Below are positions 10,210 to 20,900 of a DNA stretch of 64,000 nt, in pieces. The notes under the pieces were generated by a model. It worked only from the letters and a program-made list of their open reading frames with translations. It made no database searches and was not told the origin of the DNA. Both the position numbers and the translations under genes were made by a program. The number at the start of each line of letters is the position of its first letter. The stretch's first letter is position 1. Where the stretch lies: the NCBI GenBank assembly GCA_914767885.1, contig CAJZBQ010000058.1:693501-757500 (forward strand), written 5' to 3'. Origin of the DNA: Blepharisma stoltei (lineage: Eukaryota > Ciliophora > Heterotrichea > Heterotrichida > Blepharismidae).

Positions 10210-13200
10210 ATGTTAGATGAATTAGACATTTCTAAAAAGAATAATTATACTGCCCAATCTCAAGGATTGCACTACATTTCTCCATTTGAAGCTGTAAAAT
10301 CAACAGTCATTGATTACCTTGAAACATTTTTTAGACCAAAATATAACCTAAAAACCAAACTTCTTACACAATTTTTTGTTGAAATTTTAGTAAATTCTAT
10401 AAACTGTTTACAGCTAATCACTCTTTTGTGATATCCACATATGAATATAACTGGATGGGCAGATTATAGGGCTTACTGAACCTATCTCAGTATATTTTCT
10501 TTTGATAATATCATATCAACGTGGAGCCTTACAAAATTAGCTTTCTATATTAGTTCAGCTACTTTGGGAATGTGCATAATTTCCTTAATTGCAATAGGAG
10601 CAATAAAAGGTAAAGGATGAAATTTGTCAAAAATTGCAATTTATTTCACAAGTTCTATTCTTGGACATAAATAAAATGGCAACGACACCGACTTGTCCTC
10701 TCCCGGAACTGAGGCGAAATTGGGGACCTTGCTGCGGCCTGAAGCCAATCCGCCCAGGGAAAGGTCTGGAATGGGTACTGGTAGTTTGTGTCCGGCTAGG
10801 TTTCCCTCCCAGTCCAGCAACGACGATCCTTGGGTCGTCCCGATAGGACACGGGGCAAAAGGGTTTTTCCTCTAGGGACCGCTAGTGCCAATTTTGAGGT
10901 CAAGGCAGGAGCCAACAAGAGCTAAGGAGTTAATCCTTAGCTCTAACCCTAGTCTGGCGACGTGAAGCACGGTGACCCAATTCGCCTACTTCCGGGATAG
11001 CATGACCAAGCCCCATGACCGGAAGGAGCTGAGTGGTAGCCTGTGGCACTTAGGTGCACACTGGAGCAAGGCAAGGAAAGCAAGCGAGGCGTCCAAAAGG
11101 CAGAAGAAAAGGACCTTCGGTCCTGGCCGGGAGCTACTCTATAAATTTAACTAAGACTAAGTTCTATTCTTGGATTTATGACATCTGTAGGGTTTGTGCC
11201 GCTACTTATGATATTTTTAACAGTTGCTAAATACTCAATGAGACCTGACCTAAATGTTTGTGAGTACAGCTCTCTGACTGCTGATGATTTAAACTTAGGT
11301 TTGTTTGGATCAATCATAGGAATTATTTCTGGAACATTTTTAATTATGTCAGCTCTCATTTATGAATTATTTACAGCAGATATCAGACACTCATTTGCAA
11401 ATAGAAATATAAGAGCTCGAGCAGATTCAAATTTGGATATAGCAATTACTTATTTTAAATCGCTTCTAGTTGTCTTATATATTTATGTTGGAAACTCACA
11501 AATAGATTGGTATATCATGTTTTTCATGGTTTCTTCTGCTATGTTTGCGTATCTTACTTTCAAATTCAATTCCTATTACAATCCACTTATTAATTCAATT
11601 AAAGTTTCAAAAATGTTTATTATATCTGCAGCTGCTTTGAGCTTCTTATTCGGTCGAGCAATTGATAATTCGCTTGTAATTTTATTATTATGCTCATGTG
11701 TGATCCCTTTGATATTTGGGATTTTTATGCTTAAAGTATGAAAATATATAAAAAATTTTTCGTTTAAAGGATTCTCAAATGACCAGCATGAATTTGAGTT
11801 GCAAATAAGAAAAATTTTAATAAATCAATCTGCCAATCCGAAAGCAGCAATTGATGCGTTTATTAATATTCGAAAGTTCTCGAGATTTAAAGTAGATAAA
11901 CTCTTTATAGTGTGAGAAGCAAACTACTGTGCTTATACAATAAAAGATTTTTGTTTATCTCGAATAAAGCTGGCAGAGTCTGGCAATGTTTCATATAGTA
12001 TTGAAGGAGAAATACAGGAATGAAGACTAAAAAAGTATTTAAATGATAATAAAGACAAAAGTCCTGTTCTGAATTTTTTATTATATTTGATTGACTTACT
12101 CCCCCCTCCATGAGTGAACAAAAAAATTTTGTTCACTTTATTTTTTTTTTAAAAAATTTATATAAATTTTAAGAAAATTTTTTTTTAGAAATATAAAAAA
12201 ATCCTAATTCAAAAATTGAAAAGCAAATATTAATTTAATTTATAAAATTTATGTTTTAAAACGCAATTTGTTTAAAATTAAACAGAATTAGCTCTAAAAT
12301 TTCGTTATAATAATTATCACTTATATATCAAAATTTTTTTCCATAAAAAATTTTTGTTCACTCACGGAGGGTGGGTTTTTTGGAAAAAAATAGGGACCTT
12401 TCTAAATGTTTTTGTTCACTCACGGAGGGGGGGAGTTAGAAAAATCTCGGCATGCAGATGAGCATCTATGCTACCATCTTACTGAACTTTGAGCCGAAAT
12501 TACAGCTAGAAAGCCTAAACTTGAGAAATTAGAACATTTAACAAACACTTCGACTGAATTAATTTAAAGTACAATATTTAAAATGGCAGCTAGGGATGGG
12601 TCCTTAGTCCTGATCCTCCTGGCTGGACCCATAAACCGAACTAAGTGAGAGAAGTCTAACTTCTTGAGAGCTTTGGCTTGAAGAGAAGTGGTCTGTGCTG
12701 AGGCTGGCACAGACTAGAGAAGTCTGAAAGGGCTTAATAAATTTAAGAGTTCGACAGTTAGTCCAGCTCATCTACTGTTGTTCAGAGCTTTTATCGTAGC
12801 TGACCTCAAGAATGAAGATTTAGAAGGCATTCAATATGAAACTTAAACTTAAAAATTTACAAGGCGAAAAAACTATATGACTCGATGATTGAGTTGAAAA
12901 GTGAAAAAGTTTATGAGCTCTATGGGGGATTACTGCAAAATATCCTCCATGAATATGATCAAGGCTCAGCAGTTTTGAGCAAAATCAGAAGAACAAAGTC
13001 GATTGACTCTTTTATCAGGTATGAAGTAAAATTAACTAACTACGAAGAAGCAAATGGAAATATGCTAATTTCTGCTAATAAAGATAATTTTGGATCAATT
13101 GTATTTATTAACGATGTTGGGTCTCAGATCCTAAAAGGAAGAATTTATGAAATACTTGGAAACAAAGCATCAACATACATTCCCCCTCCTTATTCACGCC

Positions 13201-16200
13201 ATCACATTGAATATGAAAAAAAATTTGTTGAAAATTGCACAAACCCTATTGTAGAGAAACCAAGCTCTTTATTTTTTCTAGATATTTTTGGATTTTTGCA
13301 TGAGTGTATGATTCTTTTAAGGCTTACATCTCTTGACAATTATCTGTACTTCATGATGTCGTTCAAGGAAGTTAAAGCATCAAGGCAAGTTGCATTAACA
13401 TCTGAAGATGGACTTATATATAGTCATAGCGAAGGCTTTTCAGATTTAATTACTGAGCCATTGAAATCATTAAGAAACCAATATTTGTCTGATCTCTTGC
13501 CTGGCATTACTCTTTCGCAAGTTCCTCTCTATGAGCCTATTTTACTGAACATAAAAGATAATAATCTCGCTTTAGTCCATGGAATCAAGAATTTTAAATC
13601 TACAGATATTCACTTTGTCTTATTGATATCTGACCAGTCCGAAATAGATGTTTGGCTTGAAAATAATGATATTTTGCAGCTTGAGTATTTTGGAAAAGCT
13701 GATACCATTGCAGAATTAGAGCACTTTGAATCAAGCCACACTGATATACACTCTGATCAGGATAGGGTTAAATTTAACTTAAAAGCCTCAAACAACAGTT
13801 TTATGCATACAACATCTTTAGGTGAAGCTGAAATTGAAATGGCTTCTGGTGCAACAAAATTTTCTGAAGAGCACAAAGAAAAGCATTCTACTGAAGACAA
13901 ATCATTGACTGCCTCATCTTCATATTTTACACACACAAGCTCTTCTCAAGATAAAAAAGGTAAAAAATATTTAGCTCATGGAAAGACAATTGTTTTAATG
14001 TCTTTAGTGCTATTAAAACGATATAAATGAGTCTTATTTTTCTCACTCCCCCTCCGTGAGTAAACAAAACCATTAGAAAAATCGCTATTTTTTTGCCCCA
14101 AAAAAACCCACCCTCCGTGAGTAAATAAAAATTTTTTATGGAAAAAAAATTTTGATATATAAGTGATAAATATTACTACGAAATCTATCGCTAATTCTGT
14201 TTAATTTTAAACAAATTGCGTTTTAAAAAATAAATTTTACAAATTAAATTAATATTTGCTTTCCAATTTTTGCGAATTAGGATTTTTTTAAATTCCGAAA
14301 AAAAATATTTTCTTACAATTTATATATAGATTTTTTTAAAAAACAAATTAATCCCCTCCGTGAGCGAACAAATTTTTTTTTTTTCACTCACGAATGGGGG
14401 GTCAGTAAATTTTATTTAGGTCCTTGTAGTGATATCTACTAATATAGCAATTGCAATCTATATAACCAATGCTGTTAATCATTCAAGGTCAATAAATACA
14501 TTTAGTGCGCTTGGTAATATTCTGTTTGATTTAGTGCATATTGCTGAAAATGTCAGGAAAATAGATTACATTATAGATTCTATGCCTAAAACTTTAGAAG
14601 CTAGACTTGTACCGTTAAGAGAAGCATTAACTGAGTTAGATAATTCTCATAACGGAGTTTTATCGAATTTATCATCATGAAGCTATTGTGAAGCTTCTAG
14701 GATTGTCATTGAAGATCTTGTTCCTTTATGAAACTTTGATGACACCCCTAAAATAGAAAATGTCAATTTATTTGATGCTCTTCAAGACTTCATCATTAAA
14801 GTAAAATTAATTTAGACACGAATAATTATCAATAGCGCAGAAAAAAAGAGCCATGCTCCAAAAGAAGCAGAATTTGTTATGGTAAATGGAGTCAACAAAC
14901 TGTATTCAGCCACAAATAAAACTATAAATAGTTTGGTTTTATGTGAAATTGAGATGATTCATGAAATTAGCCAAACAATAACGTTGCTGTTTGTTTCTGG
15001 AGTAGTAATACTAGGAATATGTTTCACGATTTTGACTGTTTTTATTTTATTAATCAGTCGCAAATATAATAATTTGTGACACACACAATATTTAAAATGG
15101 AGGTTATGGATGGGTCCTTAGTCCTAATCCACCAGGCTGGACCCATAAACTGAATTCAGTGAGAGAAGCCAAGCTTCTTGAGAATTTCGGCTTGAAGAGA
15201 AGTGGTCTGGTTGAGGCTGGCAGAGACTAGAGGAATCTGAAAGGGCTTGATAACTTTAAGGTTCGACAGTTAGGCAGGTTAACCTACCGTTGTTCAGAGC
15301 TGTTATCATAGTTGAGCCTCAAAAAAAGAATATTTAGAAGACACTAAAAGTGCAAGAGAAAATTTCATTAAACTTAAGCTTAAATTTGTGACAGTTTATC
15401 AAACAGCTAACTCATCTATCATATTATGATCTTAAAAGTGCTTGCTTGGATAGATTGTCTGTTATCCACGGCATAGAGTGAACAGAATATGAGCAGGACA
15501 ATCTCAACAGAAATAAAGCCACTCAAAATCCTTTGAATTTTAACATTAGTAAGAGGTATTTATGGAGACTAGGAATTTTTGTAGCATTTACAATAGCTTA
15601 CTATCTTGTCGTAAATTTTGCTTTGTATCCAAAGTGTGAAGATTATTTAATTGTGAGGCCGAAGTTATTAGAAAATTACATCCATAGAAGAGCATTAATC
15701 CCTTTAATTGATTTTTGGACTATTGAAGGAATTTTAGCAAATAAAAATATAACGATTGTAGAGAAAACTGGGGGGATTGATTTTTTCAAAAATTTCCACG
15801 AAGAAATAGATGAAGGGATTCAGAATCTTTTGGATGCAAATCACAATTTAATTAAAAATACAGATTTAATGAGCAATGAGCTATTATCAAAACTTTTTGA
15901 AACTGGAAGCGGCAAAAACTTTGAATATGGAACATATGTATATGGGAATATTCTGATGTTCGATTCTAAAGCATATAGTGCGAATTCACAATCAGCATCA
16001 TTCAAAAACATTGGAGATTTTAGCAGTAGCATGCAATCACTGGAAGAGGCAATGACTTCAAATTTTGGGTTGATTGATAAAAGCTCACAGGGATTAATTA
16101 TAAGTCAACTCGATCATATTATCTATGCAATTATTGCGTATTCGCTTTTATCTGTAATACTTTTTTTCTTGTACTTTTTACCGTACATTCATTCCGAAAC

Positions 16201-16264
16201 AAAAATGCTGCTTAAAATGCAAGATATTATGTTTTTGATAACGGAGTGTATGATAATAAAATAG
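10210..16264 (+). CDS. PAS-domain multi-span membrane protein, paralogue 1 (TmcB-like)
   Basis: 1398 aa after removing five insertions (10650-11174, 12096-12438, 12565-12859, 14043-14404, 15071-15393) and three 15-nt introns (13960, 14405, 14801). Start ATG 10210; stop TAG 16262. Residues about 1-340 form an N-terminal membrane domain ending with the family signature HSFANRNIRARADSNLDI. Residues 350-500 are soluble helical repeats (EGEIQEWR motif). Residues about 565-760 form a PAS-like domain (IVFINDVGSQILKG, YIPPPYSRHHIEYEKKF). A Ser/Thr-rich linker and four later membrane spans follow. Ciliates annotate such proteins as 'PAS S-box' or tiny-macrocysts-B-like; the role is presumed sensory or mechanosensory, not shown. 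It aligns with the next two genes along its whole length. Confidence 0.8.
10650..11174 (+). mobile_element. SINE-like retroposon with 16-bp target duplication
   Basis: Insert 10666-11158 between perfect copies of AAGTTCTATTCTTGGA. Head is ATAAATAAAATGGC; the body is GC-rich; the 3' tail is AT-rich. Removal restores FTSSILG-FMTSVGF, which aligns with both paralogues. The duplication contains a TA that could serve as the IES junction. Confidence 0.9.
12096..12438 (+). mobile_element. TNA-MITE, family 1
   Basis: TTA/TTA repeats with CTCCCCCC...GGGGGAG ends and the left hairpin of ATGAGTGAAC/GTTCACTT. Removing 340 bp restores LLYLIDL-EKSRHADEHLC, matching YLIDYEEVEKKDEKLC of the next paralogue. 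Confidence 0.95.
12565..12859 (+). mobile_element. SINE-like retroposon (C family)
   Basis: Head TTTAAAATGGCAGCTAGGG; shares its body (TGGGTCCTTAGTCC, AGAGAAGTGGTCTG) with copies at 15071 and 21216. Its target duplication has decayed to AATTTA plus scattered matches. Removing 293 bp between the TA dinucleotides restores TSTELI-YKAKKLYD, aligned with VSKLIEKLRNKY of paralogue 2. Confidence 0.8.
13960..13974 (+). other. 15-nt intron, paralogue 1
   Basis: GTAAAAAATATTTAG; carries an in-frame TAG. Its position matches the first introns of paralogues 2 and 3. Confidence 0.85.
14043..14404 (-). mobile_element. TNA-MITE, family 1, flanked by TCA
   Basis: Direct repeats are TCA/TCA rather than TTA or TAA. 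The right repeat abuts the GT of a 15-nt intron. Ends CTCCCCC.../...GGGGGG; right hairpin CCTCCGTGAGCGAAC. Removing 359 bp leaves LFFS followed by the intron, as in the paralogues. Confidence 0.9.
14405..14419 (+). other. 15-nt intron, paralogue 1
   Basis: GTAAATTTTATTTAG, just inside a transmembrane coding segment; homologous introns are at 21177 and 28379. Confidence 0.85.
14801..14815 (+). other. 15-nt intron, paralogue 1
   Basis: GTAAAATTAATTTAG; homologous to the introns at 21835 (which holds a MITE) and 28772. Confidence 0.85.
15071..15393 (+). mobile_element. SINE-like retroposon (C family)
   Basis: Insert 15082-15382 flanked by AATTTGTGACA. The duplication contains no TA. Removing 312 bp restores RKYNNLWQFIKQLTHLSYY, which matches NKYNILWNFIKKITHLSYF of paralogue 2. 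Confidence 0.9.
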
Positions 16265-16284
16265 TGACTCATGCGAAATTTAGC

Positions 16285-16577
16285 TTAATTCCCCTCATCG
16301 TGAAAGAAAATAGCCATAAGAAAATCCCTATTTTTCAGAAAACGCGCTTCGTGAGCGAGTAAAATTTTTGTAAAAACGTTGTGATATATAAGAGATAATT
16401 ATTATATGAAATCTCTAGCTTATTGTATCAATTTTAAATAGTTTGCATTTAATTTATCAATTAAATTAATACTTCTTTTCTATTTTTTGTAATTATTATT
16501 TTAAAAAATAAACCTAGAAAATTACTATAATAAAAATTACTTCTTCGCTATTTCTCTTTTATTGAAGGGTGCAGTTA
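16285..16577 (-). mobile_element. Decayed TNA-MITE, family 1
   Basis: TTA repeats at both ends; remnants of the family body (ATATATAAGAGATAATTATTAT, GTTTGCATTTAATT in part) and a TTCGTGAGCGAG word, with many substitutions and a damaged hairpin. Confidence 0.7.
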
Positions 16578-16589
16578 GAAAAATTTCCT

Positions 16590-16795
16590 CTTCTGGGCTC
16601 ATTTTAGTTTTCCAGATCCTTACCCAGCTGCATTAAGTAATCATAGCAAGGGTTGCAGCCTTAATTCTGATCCTTAGGATTGTTTGGAAGATAGGGTTTT
16701 ACTGCTTGGCACGCCTGAAGAAGGTAGCCTCATCAAGAACATGCAGGACTTAGATTGCATGTGACAGCAAGATGGCATCTTAAATATCTAATAAT
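16590..16795 (-). mobile_element. Probable SINE-like retroposon
   Basis: GC-enriched block ending, on the minus strand, with a head like the others (TTTAAGATGCCATCTTGC). No target duplication was found, so the limits are approximate. Confidence 0.35.
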
Positions 16796-16843
16796 CGTAA
16801 TCTAAACCTGGAAGAGTAAAAAATTCGAAAGCATAAAGAGAAA

Positions 16844-17074
16844 TATAGGATTTGCCCTAGGATGGCGCTATATGGCGCCATCCTAGGGCAAGCGAAAATT
16901 GGCTCCACACGGGAACCGTATTCCACGTGTGGAGCCATTTTTCCACGTGTGGAATCCACATTTTCCCACGTGGAAAAATGGCTCCACACGTGGAACACAA
17001 TTCCCGTGTGGAGCCGTGTCTCCAATTGCCCGAGGATGGCGCAATATAGCGCCATCCTCGGGCAATTTTCTATA
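16844..17074. repeat. Foldback element of five consecutive hairpins
   Basis: Outer stems TTGCCCTAGGATGGCGC (16852) and its near-inverse ending at 17065 are themselves palindromes. Between them lie hairpins built on GGCTCCACACG/CGTGTGGAGCC and TTTTTCCACGTG. The whole block is also one imperfect inverted repeat. Flanking TATAGG/CTATA suggests TA-bounded insertion. Confidence 0.8.
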
Positions 17075-17959
17075 TAAATAAATTGCATTTTTTTATAATT
17101 GAATTTAAAACAATTAAACCTATTCTATAGTGATCAAATTTTTTTGGGATTTTTGATTTATTTAAAACAAAATTTGCATAAATAAAATATAACTCAACAA
17201 GTATAATTAGTCAGGTGATAATACGTTAAAACGAAACTCGATTAAAAATAATAAATTGATATAATCTAAATATAGTTAAAAACACCAAATCCTCAGTCGA
17301 TTTGGAAAATCAGGACAGCCTGAGCAGTGCAGTGCCCAAATGGTATCTATACATTTTCCAATTAAAATAGTCTCAAATTTAAAATATGCAAAGCATATTA
17401 TAAGTCCATCACTTATAAAGAAGGTCTAATTGCTTTGTCTGAATCTATTTTAATATTTTGAGGATAATTCTTTATGATTTCTATTTCAAGAAGATAATCA
17501 TGACTGTTCATTAACAAAGAGCAATAAATTATATCTATTTAAACAGATTTTTGAGTACAAAAAGATGCAAATTTGTTTTCTTTGATAAATTGCCATCTTT
17601 TATAGGGGTTTCAAGTCCTGAATAAGTAAACACCGAAAAATTTTTCCAGCTTGGGCTTTCTAAAATAAAATAATGTCATAAAAGCATTCTTCTTGAATCA
17701 CTTATAAAGTAAAAATCTTTTCTGATTTAATGTAAATCGATGAGAGTAATATTACAATAGGCTTAAATATGCTCATATCCAGCCATTTACTGAATCTAAA
17801 TGCTTAATATCAATATTAAAAATATCAAATAAAGCTATTAAGCCAGTAACAGCACCCCTCTCAAATATCATATAATTTTAATTTTAATTTATCATAAAAT
17901 CGTAGTTAAATAATATTAATCTTATCATTGAAATTCCCTCTATCTTTAAAGAAAATAAA

Positions 17960-20900
17960 ATGGTCAATTTTATTGCAGAGCTCACAGCTAATGACTTTAC
18001 TGCAAATAAAGTAAGAAAACTTCATACGAGATCATTTAATACACAGCTTAAAGATGCAATTTTTGAAGCTTTTAATACATATTTCAAGCCTAAATATCGA
18101 TACAAAATGAAGCATTCTGTTCAGGTGCTATTTGAAATTTCGATAAATTCGATTTACTGTCTTCAACTCTTAACACTTGTTTTGCATCCTGGGGTAGATA
18201 TAGCTGGTTGAGATCATTATACACTTATTTGATACATGATTGGGTGTTTTAGGTTCGATAATATTTGTGCTGATCTGGGAGTTCTGGATTTTTGTTTTTA
18301 TAGCTCAGTCGGTATGATTGCAGTAGCATTTTTTAGTTTATGTGTGATGTCCATGCTGTGCTATATAAAATATTCAATTCCAGGAAATTTTGCATACTAT
18401 CCTGGAAAATTACTGGAATTTTTATCAACAATTGGATATCTCCCTATTTTAATGATAAATTTAATTGTCATTAAATACTCATTTAATCCTGGCTCAAAAA
18501 TAGATGAGTACAATTCAAACCAGTCCTTGAGCATGAGTATAATTTCCGTATTATGAGGAATAATAGGGATTTTCTGTGCAGTGGGTTTATACGCATTAGC
18601 AGTAATTCATGAACTCTTTACTTCTGATATTTGCCACTCATTTGCCGAAAGAAATATAAGAGCCAGAGCTGATACAGGAATTGACATCAAAGTACTTAAG
18701 CATAAAACAGCTATAGCTGTTATTTATGTCTTTGCCGGAATTGCTAACATAACTATATATCATCTTTACATCATGATTTCAACAGGAATTTTATCATATC
18801 TGATGTTCAAATGTAGCTCTTATTTTAACCCTTTTGTTGATGCATTAAAAATTTCTGTAATTCTTGGAATATCAATTTTTGATGCCTTTTTCTTACTTGC
18901 TTTGTGGACAGATGCGGCTGGAGTTGTGGTGTTGTTAAGCATTGTTATTTTGCCACTTATATTTCTTGTACTCCTGCATTATATCAGCAAGTTTTCAAAA
19001 AATTATGCAAACTCATAATCATTATCATTATTGGCTTATAAAAGCTTTGTCCAATATGGGGTTGCCTTCCTTCGGAATTCCTACCTTCATTGCACTTAGG
19101 GACCCACAAGCTCTGGGTCAGCCTGATTTAATCATATCCGATATGCTTGGGGACGAAGCTACTGACTTCAACGGCTCATGAGTGAGCTACTTTCTTCGCC
19201 ATAGTGAGTTGCCAGCCAAAAAATTCAAAATATGGATCTTCTGTCGACTCTAGGCAAAAGGAAAAGCTTGGAGCCCAGGGAGTAACTTCTGGTTTCACGC
19301 TGGAAAGTTTTCCTATTGCACTATATAAGATCTGCTGGGTTTCTCTTTTCAAACTCCGCGCCTTCTTTTCCCGCGAGGTAAAATCCAACTCTAAAAAGGG
19401 ACTAGGGCTGGCTCCACACACAAATGGAATTACTTGCTTAGCAAAGCTATTCATTTTTGAGTTGGAAAAACCTTGTCGGGTATAATTAAGAGGCTGCATA
19501 GCCAGCATGCCATATTTAACTATAAATTTATGCAAACTCAAGAATGGCTATAGTAGATCAGCATTCTTTTGAATTGAATATGAGACATATGTTGATTGAC
19601 AGAACTGGTGTTTTCAGTGCAAAAGTGGTTGACAAATTCATCGAAGTTTATAAATCGCAATCATTCCCTATAGAAAAACTACTCGTTGCTTGGGAAGTTA
19701 ATTATTGCATACATAGTATTAAAGATCTCGGCCTGGCAAGGATAAAGTTTGCCAGGATGACTGGTGCCAAGCATAGCATGGATGGAGAAATTCAAGAGTG
19801 AAGGATAAAGAAATCACTAGATTGCAATATGCAAAATTATTCGATAGAGTCTGATTTTTTATTTTATTTAATTGATTATGAGGAAGTCGAAAAAAAAGAC
19901 GAAAAATTATGTTTAAGACTTTTGGCATTGTGAAATGAAATTACAAGTAAAAAACCGAGGCTAAACAAACTGGAAAATTCAGCTCATAAAGTTTCGAAAT
20001 TAATTGAGAAGCTTAGAAATAAGTATATGTCTCTAATTACTTATAAGCATGCGAAGGCATATGAAATGTATGGGACCTTTCTCACGAATATTTTAAACGA
20101 AAATCAGTTCGGGAATTTAATTTTGAATAAGAGAAACACATTTATTAACAATGCTGAAATTAGAACAAAAAATGAAAGGAGGTTGATGAAATTTGACGAT
20201 GAAAATGGGATTCTTCTTATTTCAGCAAGCAAGCAAGATTTTGGGGATATTGCATATATAAATCAAAAGGCAGCAGAAGCGCTTGAAGAAAATATCCATA
20301 GCGCTACAGGGAATAAAATATGGCAATATATTCCAAAACCATATCAAGATCCTCATCCAAATTATATGAAATCATGAGTAGAAAATTGTAAATCAACAGA
20401 CGTTCCAACCCCAAGTTCGTTGTTTTTCTTAAATCAAATGGGTTTTCTGTTAGAATGCCAAGTTTTGGTCAGATTAACTGCATTTAATGGGCATCTTTAC
20501 TTTATGGCAACTCTCAAGCTCGTCCAATCTCTCCGACAAGTTGCTCTTACATCTGAAAATGGTTACATATATGCTCATAGTTCGCATTTTTTAGAATATC
20601 TCAGTGTGAAGAAAAATTTAAGCCGTTGCCAATGAATTCAAGAGGTAATTCCAGATGTAAATTTTGAATCGATGCAAATTTACGAGCCAGAAATAATATC
20701 ACCAAGAGGAATAGACATCGCTGTTGTTCACTGTATAAAAAACTATTTAAATTCAGAAATTCATTACGTTTTGCTTATTACCGATCCTATAGAAATCAAA
20801 CAATGATGCAAAGGATTAGACTATAGCCAGCTCGAATACTATAAAAGACTAGAAACTTTTGCTGAAACAGAAAATTTTAATACAAGTATGGAACTTTCCA

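Larger units (their letters stand above)
16265..17959. other. Gene-free interval between paralogues 1 and 2
   Basis: Holds a decayed MITE, a probable retroposon and a five-hairpin foldback element. From about 17080 to 17959 it is AT-rich with no feature seen. Confidence 0.6.

Noticed and set aside
16780-17088. Several overlapping ORFs on both strands
   Set aside because: They are frames through the five-hairpin foldback element.
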